In this document: positions 34,793-44,098 of the stretch, piece after piece
Position numbering within the stretch: position 1 is the stretch's first letter
Layout of the letters: the number at the start of each line of letters is the position of its first letter
Origin: Firmicutes bacterium UBA5493
GTDB lineage: Bacteria > Bacillota > Limnochordia > Darwinibacteriales > Darwinibacteriaceae
DNA length: 64,000 nt
NCBI GenBank assembly: GCA_002424045.1
Contig: DIPH01000044.1
Span: 1-64,000, forward strand
Direction of reading: 5' to 3'
Made by a program: the position numbers and the translations under genes
Notes under the pieces: model-generated
Told to the model about the DNA's origin: nothing
Databases searched by the model: none
Seen by the model: the letters and a program-made list of their open reading frames with translations, nothing else

Positions 34793-35965
34793 CTAAACAA
34801 TTCCAAGTTTCTTCCCAACCTTGACGAAAGCGTCTAGGGCAAACTGCAAATCCTCACGTGTGTGGGCGGCGGTAACGATGGTGCGAACACGGGCCTTACC
34901 CCTAGGTACTGTGGGGAAGGCAAGTGCCTGGGCAAATACGCCAGCCTCAAACAACTCGTCGGCTAATTGCATAGCCTTGCGTTCATCACCCACCATCACA
35001 GGAATAATTGGGGTGACGCTGGCACCGGTATCAAAGCCAAGGGCCCTCAAGCCGTTCCGGAAAAACTCGGCATTGTTCCACAACGTCTCAATGAGCTCCG
35101 GCTGTTCGACAAGCATGTCAACGGCCTCCATCCCCGCCGCAGTGACTGCAGGAGGAAGAGAGGTGCTAAAGAGGACGGGTCTGGCTCTTTGGACCAGGTA
35201 GTCGATGAGTTTTTGAGGTCCAGCCACATAACCGCCTAAAACACCAATGGCCTTCGAGAGAGTACCTACCTGAATATCAACTTGACCGTGGAGGTTAAAG
35301 TGATCGACTGTCCCTCGACCATTACGTCCCATAACCCCGCTAGCATGAGCATCGTCCACCATAACAATGGCCCCGAATTCTTTGGATAGCTTCACCACTT
35401 CATCCAAAGGTGCAATATCTCCATCCATAGAGAAAACGCCATCGGTAACCACAATCTTGTGCCGGCCTTCAGCCTCTTCTAATTTGCAACGCAATCCCCC
35501 CATATCGGCGTGGGGATAGACTTTGATCTGCGCCCGACTGAGGCGGGAACCATCAATGATACTGGCGTGGTTGAGCTCGTCGCTGATGATGACATCTTCC
35601 TTGCCCATAATACAGCTCACCGTACCAGAATTTGCCGTAAACCCAGATTGGAACAGCAAACAGGCCTCAACGTTCTTGAATTTCGCCAGCTTATGCTCGA
35701 ATTCTTTGTGCAAATCCATTTGCCCGGCAATTGTCCGTACAGCACCGGGGCCTACGCCAAGTTTTTCAGTGGCCTTAATGGCTGCTTCAATTAGGCGAGG
35801 ATGATTGGCTAGTCCTAGATAGTTGTTGGACGACAGGTTCACCACCGACTTGCCATCATAGATCGATCTCGGTTGCTGCTCGCCCGTGAGGGTGCGCGGC
35901 TCTCGGTACAAGCCTTGATCCTTCAGATTCTGCAGTTCTTGTTCCAAGAAATTCAATGCATCCAC
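34793..35965 (-). CDS. kbl: Glycine C-acetyltransferase (2-amino-3-ketobutyrate CoA ligase)
   Basis: 390-aa PLP enzyme of the alpha-oxoamine synthase family. It cleaves 2-amino-3-ketobutyrate with CoA into glycine and acetyl-CoA, the second step of threonine breakdown. SSNNYLGL, SGFTANSG, VDDAHASGVMG and the PLP lysine in GTLSKAIGVLGG are visible. GTG start, sharing one base with the tdh stop codon. Coupling with tdh fixes the substrate over other family members such as BioF. Confidence 0.95.
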   Translation of the reverse strand: MDALNFLEQELQNLKDQGLYREPRTLTGEQQPRSIYDGKSVVNLSSNNYLGLANHPRLIEAAIKATEKLGVGPGAVRTIAGQMDLHKEFEHKLAKFKNVEACLLFQSGFTANSGTVSCIMGKEDVIISDELNHASIIDGSRLSRAQIKVYPHADMGGLRCKLEEAEGRHKIVVTDGVFSMDGDIAPLDEVVKLSKEFGAIVMVDDAHASGVMGRNGRGTVDHFNLHGQVDIQVGTLSKAIGVLGGYVAGPQKLIDYLVQRARPVLFSTSLPPAVTAAGMEAVDMLVEQPELIETLWNNAEFFRNGLRALGFDTGASVTPIIPVMVGDERKAMQLADELFEAGVFAQALAFPTVPRGKARVRTIVTAAHTREDLQFALDAFVKVGKKLGIV

Positions 35966-37017
35966 TACAAATCACTCCCATCTGGATAGATAACAACTTT
36001 TCCACATTGACCAGCTTTCATCAGCTCAAACCCTTCACCAATGCGTTCAAAGGGTAGGCGGTGGGTGATAAGCGGCGTGAGGTCAAGCCCGCTTTGCAAT
36101 AACGCCTGACCTTGATACCAAGTTTCAAACATTTTGCGGCCGTTGATTCCATGAACGGTTGCGCCTTTAAACACGATGGCTGTAGCAAGGTCAATTGTAA
36201 TTGGTCTAGAGGGAATACCCAGCAAAGATGCTGTTCCGCCCTTAGCCAAACACTTAAAGGCATCATTAATCGCTGCTTCACTACCTGACATTTCTAAGAG
36301 AACATCAATACCGGCGCCTCCAGTGACTCTGGATATCTCAGAGCACAGATCCTCTTTCGCCACATTAATGGTGTAATCAGCTCCAAACTGTTTGGCCAGA
36401 TCAAGACGGTAGGGGCTCACGTCAGAGCAGAAGACCCGTTTCGCACCCGCCTGCCTTGCAATGGGAATCGCAGCTAAGCCAATGGGCCCAACGCCGGTAA
36501 TGAGTACGTCTGCACCAAGCAAGTCGCAGGCCAAAGCGGTGTGCACAGCATTGCCGTAAGGATCCTGAATGGCCGCGATCTCGGGATTTACGTCATAGTC
36601 CCACACCCAGAGATTTTCGTAGGGAACCGTAACGTACTCAGCGAAACAACCATCGCGGTCTACTCCAACAATCTCCACGGTTTCGCAGATATGACCCCTC
36701 CCGGTGCGACAGAAGCGACAAACGCCGCAGGTAAAGTGGGTTTCTACCGAGACAAAATCGCCCTCCTTAACACCCTTAACTCCTTCCCCGAGTTCAACGA
36801 CATCACCACAGAACTCATGGCCGAAAATCAAAGGTGGTCTAACGCGGTTTTGAGCCCACTGATCCCAAGTGTAGATGTGGACATCGGTACCGCAGATAGC
36901 GCTAACTCGCACTTTTACCAACACTTCGCCTGCCCGTGGCTTCGGTATGGGGGCCTCAATAAACTCAAAACCTGCAGCAGCCTGTGTTTTGGCTGCGGCT
37001 TTCATCGTCTTCGACAT
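35965..37017 (-). CDS. tdh: L-threonine 3-dehydrogenase
   Basis: 350-aa zinc-dependent medium-chain dehydrogenase that oxidises threonine to 2-amino-3-ketobutyrate with NAD+. Catalytic-zinc residues are in ICGTDVHIY and FGHEFCGDV; the structural zinc is in the CGVCRFCRTGRGHIC cluster; the Rossmann motif is TGVGPIGLAAI. ATG start with GGAGGGG 7 nt upstream. First gene of tdh-kbl. Confidence 0.95.
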   Translation of the reverse strand: MSKTMKAAAKTQAAAGFEFIEAPIPKPRAGEVLVKVRVSAICGTDVHIYTWDQWAQNRVRPPLIFGHEFCGDVVELGEGVKGVKEGDFVSVETHFTCGVCRFCRTGRGHICETVEIVGVDRDGCFAEYVTVPYENLWVWDYDVNPEIAAIQDPYGNAVHTALACDLLGADVLITGVGPIGLAAIPIARQAGAKRVFCSDVSPYRLDLAKQFGADYTINVAKEDLCSEISRVTGGAGIDVLLEMSGSEAAINDAFKCLAKGGTASLLGIPSRPITIDLATAIVFKGATVHGINGRKMFETWYQGQALLQSGLDLTPLITHRLPFERIGEGFELMKAGQCGKVVIYPDGSDL

Positions 37018-37099
37018 GTAGCTACCCCTCCAGAATTAGACAATTTTCCTTCACGTAGTTCTTCCATTCTCACAACGAATTATCCTGCAAAAATTATCA

Positions 37100-37128
37100 C
37101 AAAAATAAGCAGCCAAGAAGGCTACTTT
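37100..37128 (-). terminator. Terminator of the Pro-Gly-Arg-His tRNA operon
   Basis: A 7-bp stem with one mismatch (37108-37114 with 37120-37126) is followed on the minus strand by TATTTTTG. It lies about 12 nt below the tRNA-His CCA end. Confidence 0.65.
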
Positions 37129-37138
37129 TAGTTTTTAA

Positions 37139-37216
37139 TGGGGTGAGTAACCGGATTCGAACCGGCGACCTCCAGGGCCACAACCTGGCGCTCTAACCAA
37201 CTGAGCTATACCCACC
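37139..37216 (-). tRNA. tRNA-His (anticodon GUG)
   Basis: Acceptor GTGGGTA pairs with TACTCAC; encoded G at -1 faces C73 as expected for tRNA-His; CCA is encoded. The anticodon loop TTGTGGC gives GUG. Confidence 0.95.
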
Positions 37217-37224
37217 GTGTTATA

Positions 37225-37300
37225 TGGCGCGCCTGGCAGGAATCGAACCTGCGGCACTCGGATTAGAAGTCCGATGCTCTATCCCCTGAGCTACAGGCGC
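37225..37300 (-). tRNA. tRNA-Arg (anticodon UCU)
   Basis: 76 nt with encoded CCA; acceptor GCGCCTG pairs with CAGGCGC; the anticodon loop CTTCTAA gives UCU. Confidence 0.95.
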
Positions 37301-37314
37301 CTAATAAGGCTAGA

Positions 37315-37388
37315 TGGAGCGGGTGATGAGAATCGAACTCACATAGCCGGCTTGGAAGGCCGGTGCTCTACCATTGAGCTACACCCGC
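37315..37388 (-). tRNA. tRNA-Gly (anticodon UCC)
   Basis: 74 nt with encoded CCA; acceptor GCGGGTG pairs with CACCCGC; the anticodon loop CTTCCAA gives UCC. Confidence 0.95.
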
Positions 37389-37396
37389 AGAAAAAA

Positions 37397-37474
37397 TGGT
37401 CGGGGCGAGAGGATTTGAACCTCCGGCCTCCTGCTCCCAAGGCAGGCGCGCTAGCCAAACTGCGCCACGCCCCG
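37397..37474 (-). tRNA. tRNA-Pro (anticodon UGG)
   Basis: 78 nt with encoded CCA; acceptor CGGGGCG pairs with CGCCCCG; the anticodon loop CTTGGGA gives UGG. First tRNA of the operon. Confidence 0.95.
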
Positions 37475-37487
37475 ACTGACAATGTCA

Positions 37488-37517
37488 ATCTTACCACACA
37501 AAACTAATCCATGTCAA
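37488..37517 (-). promoter_or_regulatory. Promoter of the Pro-Gly-Arg-His tRNA operon
   Basis: On the minus strand TTGACA (37517-37512), 18 nt, TAAGAT (37493-37488). The start would be about 7 nt before mature tRNA-Pro, the same geometry as at the Lys-Leu operon. Confidence 0.8.
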
Positions 37518-37537
37518 CTGCTTTTCCAAAGCTTGCT
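37513..37537 (-). repeat. 25-nt element shared by the two tRNA promoters, copy 2
   Basis: Differs from the copy at 28620-28644 by one base and sits in the same place, ending within the -35 box. The flanking sequence on either side is unrelated between the two loci. Confidence 0.8.
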
Positions 37538-37540
37538 CTT

Positions 37541-38143
37541 CTAAGCTTCAATTCGCTCAATTGCTTGAAGCATCTTCCGCATAGCTAGGTAGCGATGGCT
37601 AATGCTGTTCTTCACATCAGAGCTTAGTTCCGCAAAGGTAAGTCCCACCTCTGGCACAAAAAACAAAGGGTCATAACCAAAGCCGCAGCTGCCTCTAGGT
37701 TCAAAGAGAATCACTCCGCGGCATACGCCCTCCGAAAACTCCACCTGACCATGGGGCCTCGCAAGGGCCATGGCGCAACGAAAACCTGCACCGCGGCGTT
37801 CTAAGGGATAGCCTTCGAGCTTTTTCAAGAGAAGCTCATTATTCCTCTGATCGCTGAGGGGTTCCCCGGCATAGCGGGCCGAATGTACACCCGGAGCACC
37901 GTCTAGGGCATCCACCTCTAAGCCCGAATCATCGGCCAGGACGAGCTCACCTGTGAGATTAGCTATTTCCACAGCCTTCTTTCGTGCATTCTCCTTAAAC
38001 GTGTCGCCATCTTCCAGGATAGGAGGATATTCCCCTACTTCAGGTAAACCCAACACCTGGAGGTTTAGATGGCTCGTGAGTTCTTTAATCTCCCGGATTT
38101 TATGGGAATTATGGCTGGCCACGATTAAGCGTTTAGCAGTCAT
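37541..38143 (-). CDS. rdgB: XTP/dITP pyrophosphatase (RdgB/HAM1)
   Basis: 200-aa house-cleaning enzyme that hydrolyses non-canonical purine triphosphates to monophosphates. ASHNSHKIREI at the N-terminus, VLADDSGLEVDALDGAPGVHSARYAG and GCGFGYDPLF-like GSCGFGYDPLFFVPE are the family signatures. ATG start right after the rph stop; the rph-rdgB pair is common in Bacillota. Confidence 0.96.
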   Translation of the reverse strand: MTAKRLIVASHNSHKIREIKELTSHLNLQVLGLPEVGEYPPILEDGDTFKENARKKAVEIANLTGELVLADDSGLEVDALDGAPGVHSARYAGEPLSDQRNNELLLKKLEGYPLERRGAGFRCAMALARPHGQVEFSEGVCRGVILFEPRGSCGFGYDPLFFVPEVGLTFAELSSDVKNSISHRYLAMRKMLQAIERIEA

Positions 38144-38881
38144 CTACTTACCACCAAACTTCTTCGCCAAATCTTCCATCAGCAGACTCTGTTGTTTTTC
38201 CAACAGCTCAAAAATGCCCTTTTCAGCCAGATCCATGAGTTGCCCAAGCTGTTCACGGGTAAAGGGCTGCCCTTCGGCGGTGCCTTGCACCTCAACGATC
38301 TTTCCACTTTGGGTCATCACCACATTGCAGTCCACTTCAGCGGCAAAGTCCTCCGCATAGTCCAAATCAAGGACGGGTTCGCCTCCCACGATACCCACAC
38401 TCACCGCGGCCAAATATTCCTTCACACCTGGGTTCCCTTCGATTTTGCGAAGCGCGTCAGACAACGCAATAAACGCCCCTGTTATGGAAGCAGTCCGGGT
38501 TCCTCCATCAGCCTGAAGCACATCGCAGTCAATCCAAATGGTGCGCTCACCTAAGGCCTTCAAGTCAACAACAGAACGCAGAGAGCGCCCAATGAGGCGC
38601 TGGATCTCGTGGGTGCGCCCTCCCACCTTGCCCCGGGAGGATTCCCTTTGGTTACGTACAGCCGTAGCCCTAGGCAGCATGGAATACTCTCCTGTGACCC
38701 ATCCTTCCCCCTGTCCCCGTAGGAAGGGAGGCACTCTGTCTTCTACTGTAGCAGTGCAGATCACTTTGGTATTTCCAATCTCCATCAGCACAGAGCCTTC
38801 TGCATGCATGTTCACATCACGGGTGATCCTTACGGGACGAAGCTCATCACGGGCACGTCCGTCAGCCCTTGTATACTGCAT
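38144..38881 (-). CDS. rph: Ribonuclease PH
   Basis: 245-aa phosphate-dependent 3' exoribonuclease that trims tRNA 3' ends. Signatures include RADGRARDELRPV, GEGWVTGEYSMLPRAT, GRTHEIQRLIGRSLR, and DVLQADGGTRTASITGA. The ribosome site AGGAGG lies inside the end of the upstream fumarase-beta gene, so the two genes are coupled. Confidence 0.97.
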   Translation of the reverse strand: MQYTRADGRARDELRPVRITRDVNMHAEGSVLMEIGNTKVICTATVEDRVPPFLRGQGEGWVTGEYSMLPRATAVRNQRESSRGKVGGRTHEIQRLIGRSLRSVVDLKALGERTIWIDCDVLQADGGTRTASITGAFIALSDALRKIEGNPGVKEYLAAVSVGIVGGEPVLDLDYAEDFAAEVDCNVVMTQSGKIVEVQGTAEGQPFTREQLGQLMDLAEKGIFELLEKQQSLLMEDLAKKFGGK

Positions 38882-39442
38882 TTATTCGGCCTCCTCCAAA
38901 CCGGTATTTCGGTATTTGGCCACCCCTTGTTCGTATACATTATTCCCCAAGCTGTCAATGGCTACAATGGCGGGAAAGTTCTCGACTACCATACGGTGCA
39001 CAGCCTCTGCACCCAAATCGGGATAAGCCACAACTTCAACTTCCTTAATGCTCTGGGCAATCAAGGCAGCAGCTCCACCAATTGCGGCAAAGTACACTGC
39101 ACCATGTTCTTTCATGGCTTCAATCACGGTTGTGGCGCGACCACCTTTGCCAATCATGCCCTTTACACCTTGCTGCAAGAGGGGAACGGTCAAACTGTCC
39201 ATGCGCATAGAGGTCGTCGGTCCCGCTGAGCCTACGGCGTCACCGGGCTTTGGTGGCGTCGGTCCCACATAATAGATAATAGCCCCCTCCGGATCAAAGG
39301 GCAGGGGCTTCCCTTCGGCGATTAGCCCTACCAACCGCTGGTGAGCGGCATCTCTAGCGGTATAAATGACTCCACTAATAGCCACCTCCTGGCCGGCCCG
39401 TAAAGTCCTGGCGTTTTCCAATGGGGTTGAAATATGAATCAT
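38882..39442 (-). CDS. Class I fumarase / tartrate dehydratase beta subunit
   Basis: 186 aa matching the C-terminal (beta) part of iron-sulfur fumarases. GPTPPKPGDAVGSAGPTTSMRMD contains the GPTTSxRMD substrate motif, and GMIGKGG and GAVYFAAIGGAAAL follow. ATG start with AGGAGGAG 6 nt upstream. The cluster-bearing alpha subunit is normally adjacent but is not found here; the gene lies between murD and rph. It may pair with an alpha subunit elsewhere in the genome. Confidence 0.9.
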   Translation of the reverse strand: MIHISTPLENARTLRAGQEVAISGVIYTARDAAHQRLVGLIAEGKPLPFDPEGAIIYYVGPTPPKPGDAVGSAGPTTSMRMDSLTVPLLQQGVKGMIGKGGRATTVIEAMKEHGAVYFAAIGGAAALIAQSIKEVEVVAYPDLGAEAVHRMVVENFPAIVAIDSLGNNVYEQGVAKYRNTGLEEAE

Positions 39443-39461
39443 CTTGATCTCCTCCTGCTTT

Positions 39462-40835
39462 TTACTCTTTACGAAGACTTTCTACGAGCCCGCGGAAATG
39501 TGTTCCCCGGGCCATGAAATTGGAATACTGGTCGAAGCTCGCGCTAGCGGGAGACAAAAGCACCACATCACCGGGCTCCCCAAGCTCACTTGCGAGGGAT
39601 ACCGCTGCTCCTAGATCTTCGACTTCCTTCAGGGAAACGCCTCCTGCATCCACCACTGCCTGACGAATTTTCGGTGCAGTCGTTCCTAGGAGAATCAAGT
39701 GTTTGACTCTGTCTTTGATGACTTGGCCTAGTTCGGCAAAGGAGAGCTGCTTATCGGAGCCACCTGCGATGAGGATCAAAGGCTCTGTGAAAGAACGGAG
39801 GGCTGCTAGGGTTCGGTCGGGGGTGGTGGCGATGGAATCATTATAATAGCGCACTCCCTTTACTTCTCCCACGAACTCCAAACGATGGGGCACGCCCACA
39901 AAGTCTCTTCCAACCTGCCTAATTGCCTCTAAGCCGGCCCCTGCAACATAACTGAGTAACGCCGCTGCCAGGAAATTAGCCACATTGTGCTGCCCAGGTA
40001 GGGCTAATTCTGAACGTTTGGCAAAGACGAACTTTCCTCCTTCATCAGCGTAAACCAGGTCATCTCCTTCTAGATAGGCACCAGGAGACACTTTCGATGC
40101 AAGACTAAAATAGAAAACTCGTCCCGGGGACTCTTCGGCCATGGCCCGGGTAATCGGATCGTCGTAGTTTAAGACCAAGAAATCCTGAGCCTTTTGATGA
40201 CGATAAATATTCTGCTTCGCCTTGATGTAGTTTTCCATGGTATGGTGAACGTCTAGATGGTTTTGGGCAATATTCGTGATCACAGCTCCACGGGGACTTT
40301 GGTGCAAGGCTTCCAATTGAAAACTAGACAGCTCCAAGAGCACATGATCCTCTGGACCAATATGTTCAATTTCCCCAATGAGCGGTGTTCCAATGTTGCC
40401 CCCCACATAGGTGGACATTCCACTCTTTTTGAAGATCTCACCTGCAAGGCTCGTGGTTGTAGTTTTGCCACTACTGCCTGTAATTGCATAGATGGGTCCA
40501 TGGCTATAGCGAAACACCAAGCCAATCTCGCTTTCTAAACGGCCTAACTTGGCTACGGCCTGTAATTCCGGAATGTCCTTAGGAACGCCCGGGCTCACCA
40601 CCACAACATCAAAATCCGTAAGGCTACTCAAGTAATCGGGACCAAGAAGCAACTCTATGTCCAGGGATTCCAGTTCATTCAATCGTTCACCCAGTTCACT
40701 ACCTGTCTTGAGGTCCCGGCCGCTTAAATGGGCACCAGCTTCCTTTAGAAACCGAATCAGTGCCAAATTACTGATCCCAAGACCAATCACTGCCACCCTT
40801 TTACCAGACCAGTCTTCTTGAAACTCTTTACGCAT
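39462..40835 (-). CDS. murD: UDP-N-acetylmuramoylalanine--D-glutamate ligase
   Basis: 457 aa. Adds D-Glu to UDP-MurNAc-L-Ala in peptidoglycan precursor synthesis. ATP-binding GSSGKTTTTSLAGEI, NIAQNHLDVHHTMENY and HNVANFLAAALL are visible. ATG overlaps the murI stop, so the D-Glu supplier and user are translated together. Outside a dcw cluster, which is less common for murD. Confidence 0.95.
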   Translation of the reverse strand: MRKEFQEDWSGKRVAVIGLGISNLALIRFLKEAGAHLSGRDLKTGSELGERLNELESLDIELLLGPDYLSSLTDFDVVVVSPGVPKDIPELQAVAKLGRLESEIGLVFRYSHGPIYAITGSSGKTTTTSLAGEIFKKSGMSTYVGGNIGTPLIGEIEHIGPEDHVLLELSSFQLEALHQSPRGAVITNIAQNHLDVHHTMENYIKAKQNIYRHQKAQDFLVLNYDDPITRAMAEESPGRVFYFSLASKVSPGAYLEGDDLVYADEGGKFVFAKRSELALPGQHNVANFLAAALLSYVAGAGLEAIRQVGRDFVGVPHRLEFVGEVKGVRYYNDSIATTPDRTLAALRSFTEPLILIAGGSDKQLSFAELGQVIKDRVKHLILLGTTAPKIRQAVVDAGGVSLKEVEDLGAAVSLASELGEPGDVVLLSPASASFDQYSNFMARGTHFRGLVESLRKE

Positions 40836-41629
40836 TAGATCTTCTCTCCCGCCATATGATGAAAGCCCACCGCGGGCAATCTCTCTTGAAGTAACAGTTC
40901 TGCGGTGGTTTTAAATGTGTGGGGATCACCGCTAACCCAGAACTGCGTTTCTTTACTTGGTTCCTTCTCGTTTCCCTTCACCAAATTCGGGAACACCTCT
41001 GCCACCTGTACAGCCAATTGCGGTGCCGGATTAACGATGTGGACATCTTCACCTACCAGCTCCCCAATGGTCTCCTGCAAAAAGGGATAGTGGGTACAGC
41101 CAAGCAAAAGGGTGTCTATACCTTGAGCCATGAGGGGCTCTACGTACTCCCGGAGCGCTTGCCTTGTGATTTGCTCTTTGACCTGTCCCTGCTCAACTAA
41201 GGGCACAAGACGGGGAGCACTTTCCACAAATACCTGCGCACTTGGGGAGGCTTGGGAAAAGGCCCTCTGATACGCTCCGCTTTCTGCAGTTCCCCGTGTG
41301 GCTAATACTCCAATTCGACCATTGCTCACCTCAAGGGTTGCACGGACTGCACTTTCAATGATTCCAAAAACGGGGACTCTAACTTTTCCCTCTACCCGCG
41401 GTAACACCAGAGCACTTGATGTATTACAGGCCACAACTACACCTTGGCAGCCCTGACTCAGAAAAAAACCTACAATATCCCAAAAATATCCCTCGAGCTG
41501 GGCAGGGGATTTCTCACCGTATGGAACATGGCTGGTATCGCCAAAATAAAGGAGCTGTGCACTGGTATACTGCCGAAGCTCACGCCAGACAGACAGCCCC
41601 CCCAAACCAGAATCATAAATACCTATCAT
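40835..41629 (-). CDS. murI: Glutamate racemase
   Basis: 264 aa from the ATG at 41629; an in-frame TTG and GTG lie just before it after GGAGGAAAT and cannot be ruled out. Makes D-Glu for peptidoglycan. The two catalytic cysteines are in VVACNTSSALVLP and LLGCTHYPFL; GIYDSGLGGLSV and YFGDTSHVPYG are typical. Coupled to murD. Confidence 0.96.
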   Translation of the reverse strand: MIGIYDSGLGGLSVWRELRQYTSAQLLYFGDTSHVPYGEKSPAQLEGYFWDIVGFFLSQGCQGVVVACNTSSALVLPRVEGKVRVPVFGIIESAVRATLEVSNGRIGVLATRGTAESGAYQRAFSQASPSAQVFVESAPRLVPLVEQGQVKEQITRQALREYVEPLMAQGIDTLLLGCTHYPFLQETIGELVGEDVHIVNPAPQLAVQVAEVFPNLVKGNEKEPSKETQFWVSGDPHTFKTTAELLLQERLPAVGFHHMAGEKI

Positions 41630-41674
41630 CAACACATTTCCTCCAAGGGGCGTTCCGCCAGAGGCTTTGCGCCA

Positions 41675-42205
41675 TCATATGTGAGAACCACCTAAAAGCT
41701 CATAATCCTTCTCTAGGGGTTCCGTAAGGTCTAGGTGACCTGCTAGTGTGAGAACGGGTCTGTTTTCCACTAGAATTTGCACTCTGCGGACTCCCTGGGC
41801 ACCAACTACAGTATTTACTATACCATACACCGTTATGATCTCCCCTGCACTGCCCCCTGGATGGTTCGTAATGAGATGGTGGCTGAAATTCAGGAAAAGA
41901 ACGTCACCGTGCTGATTATAACCTAAAAGCTTGACACCTTCGGGAGTGACCGCGGCAAGGTCTGGAAGGCGAGGACCTGCCAATAGACTCGCTAAACGTT
42001 CTTCGATCGTTCCTTGCCCTTGATAGAATTCTGGGATCAGATAAACACTATCGGGACATCCAAAGTACACGGCATAAAAAGGCTCCATAGCATCGATGGA
42101 CACAGGCATCTCGTGTTTTTCTGTGACCAGATATAAGACAGTACGCGCCAAAAAGAGCAGAATCAGAACCATAACTGCACCGGCTAATCCGCGCTTCCAT
42201 CTCAT
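41675..42205 (-). CDS. Membrane-anchored GerMN-domain protein
   Basis: 176 aa: one N-terminal helix (residues about 7-27) and an external GerMN domain (TIEERLASLLAGP, GDVLFLNFSHHL, TVYGIVNTVVG, VQILVENRPVLTLAGHLDLTEPL). GerMN domains occur in the GerM spore germination protein and in other wall-associated proteins. It follows the amidase gene by 12 nt. Probably acts at the cell or spore wall; the substrate is unknown. Confidence 0.85.
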   Translation of the reverse strand: MRWKRGLAGAVMVLILLFLARTVLYLVTEKHEMPVSIDAMEPFYAVYFGCPDSVYLIPEFYQGQGTIEERLASLLAGPRLPDLAAVTPEGVKLLGYNQHGDVLFLNFSHHLITNHPGGSAGEIITVYGIVNTVVGAQGVRRVQILVENRPVLTLAGHLDLTEPLEKDYELLGGSHI

Positions 42206-42217
42206 GCGCTTCGCCCC

Positions 42218-44038
42218 CTACTGTTTGTTCTCTAGATAAAAACGTCTGATCCCATTAAAAATGCCTTGGGCAGCAACCTTCTGAAATCCTGGGGCCCGTA
42301 GCAATACTTCTTCATCGGGGTGATCCAAAAATCCCACTTCCACCATGATCGCAGGCATCTTGGTATTATTAAACACAGCGAGATCATCCCTTCCCCAAAT
42401 TCGCCTGTTAACGAGGGTGATAGCCTTCACCACCTCGTCCTGGACGGTACGGGCCAAGAGCTCTGAGGCTGGGTCCTTTGCCCTGAACAAGGTTTCTGTA
42501 CCGCGGGCGGTGCCCCTTTGAATATGGGAATTCGCATGCACAGAAATGAACAAGTCTGCACCGGCCGTGGCGGCAATCTCGGGGCGTTCGAAAATAGAAA
42601 CATAAACATCGCTATCTCTAGTATACACAACTCTGGCCCCCGCCTGACTCAAAAATTCACCAAGATACAAACCGATGGCCAAATTGACATCCTTTTCAAA
42701 GCTACCCTGGTATCCAATTGTACCTGGATCCGAACCTCCGTGGCCAGGATCGACAACGACGGTCAGACCGGACAACTCACCATCTTTGACAGGAACTTCC
42801 TGGATCAATATTTCTGTGGGTTCTCCCTGCAAACGAGCAAGATTGGCGTGCGCTTCACGTGCTGTTCCAGAAAAAAGAGGGAGCACGAATCCTCCTTCAT
42901 CTAACTGTTCGAGAGGTAAGGGAGCCATGGGTTCTGTTACCTGTAGAACGATTCTGGTTACAGAAGGTGTATGTTGGCTCGCCCGCAGACGGGCAATTCG
43001 CCCTTGATTAATGGGCCTGTCAAAAGAACGAATCATTAATGTGGTTTCCTGTACATCCAATACTAAACGGAGGGGATCCTCTAAGTAAACTACTTCAATT
43101 ACCGGAGCTGCCGATGCGTCAAAACGAAGTCGAAATTCATCGCCCTCCTCTTCCAATTCAATGGATGTAAGTTGGAGGTTGAACTCAATCTCTAAGCCAC
43201 CTTGGGGCCAGGGATTAACGCGGTAACCCGTTGAGCCATGCAAATCACAAACGATGCGCATTGTCTCATCATCGAAACGGCTGCTGCGAATGGAGCGCAC
43301 CACAGGATGGTCCCTGACGTCAACCGGAGGAAGAGCATCGCCCCCCACGCCGTAGAGATCAATGACCAGCCGATCAGGATCCGTCAATAGATGGGTCTGA
43401 TAACCAGTATATGAGTGAAGATCGAGAAAAACCCTTGACCTCGGTCCACCCATGAAAATGATTTCTTTCAAATCTTGATCTTCCTCGGGATGATGAAGAA
43501 TAATCGGTTCACTAGGGCTTGTTGCAGCTGGCCCCGATTCGCTCGGCACGAGATCATTAGGTGCTCTTACGCTGTCTTCCCTAATAAGCCCAGATGTAAA
43601 GGGGCGTTCTCGCGACGGGGTCTCCTTGGGCGGCTCCAGGCGTAAACCCATGATATCCTGGTCAAAGACAAGACTTAACCCGAGTCGATTGGAGATAAAA
43701 CGAATGGGTACCACAATTTCCCCTTCAACAAATTGAGGCGCAACATCCAATTTATACATCATACCATCTACTTGTGCACTTTCTACCCCTAATTGCATAA
43801 GAATGGTTTGATCAGCAAACACCAACTCGATCTCTTCGGGAGTAATGTTCACCTCGGCTCCTAGATATTCCGAAAATATGTCCACGGGGATCATAAAGTT
43901 ACCATTGATCATTACCAAAGGATGTTTGAGCTCCACTTCATCTGATCCCACGAATAGTTTGAGGGCGGCTTCCGAGTGGCTTGAACAAAAAAGGGAAATA
44001 AAGATAAGAAAAAAGAAAATAAGGGCAACCCGCTTCAT
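42218..44038 (-). CDS. N-acetylmuramoyl-L-alanine amidase with stalk and AMIN domains
   Basis: 606 aa from the ATG at 44038 (GGAGGT 6 nt upstream). Signal peptide at about 1-23, a copper-amine-oxidase-like N-terminal stalk domain at about 25-140 (PVDIFSEYLGAEV, VPIRFISNRLGLSL), two AMIN-like regions at about 190-380, and a C-terminal Amidase_3 catalytic domain from about 425. Zinc ligands and the catalytic Glu are in VDPGHGGSDPG, SFEKDVNLAI, SVHANSH and VEVGFLDHPDEE. It cleaves the stem peptide from peptidoglycan outside the cell. Confidence 0.95.
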   Translation of the reverse strand: MKRVALIFFFLIFISLFCSSHSEAALKLFVGSDEVELKHPLVMINGNFMIPVDIFSEYLGAEVNITPEEIELVFADQTILMQLGVESAQVDGMMYKLDVAPQFVEGEIVVPIRFISNRLGLSLVFDQDIMGLRLEPPKETPSRERPFTSGLIREDSVRAPNDLVPSESGPAATSPSEPIILHHPEEDQDLKEIIFMGGPRSRVFLDLHSYTGYQTHLLTDPDRLVIDLYGVGGDALPPVDVRDHPVVRSIRSSRFDDETMRIVCDLHGSTGYRVNPWPQGGLEIEFNLQLTSIELEEEGDEFRLRFDASAAPVIEVVYLEDPLRLVLDVQETTLMIRSFDRPINQGRIARLRASQHTPSVTRIVLQVTEPMAPLPLEQLDEGGFVLPLFSGTAREAHANLARLQGEPTEILIQEVPVKDGELSGLTVVVDPGHGGSDPGTIGYQGSFEKDVNLAIGLYLGEFLSQAGARVVYTRDSDVYVSIFERPEIAATAGADLFISVHANSHIQRGTARGTETLFRAKDPASELLARTVQDEVVKAITLVNRRIWGRDDLAVFNNTKMPAIMVEVGFLDHPDEEVLLRAPGFQKVAAQGIFNGIRRFYLENKQ

Positions 44039-44098
44039 AGTTTTACCTCCAGCTGTAATTATTACCATCATTTCTCCCTAGAAAGGAGGAATCCTCTT

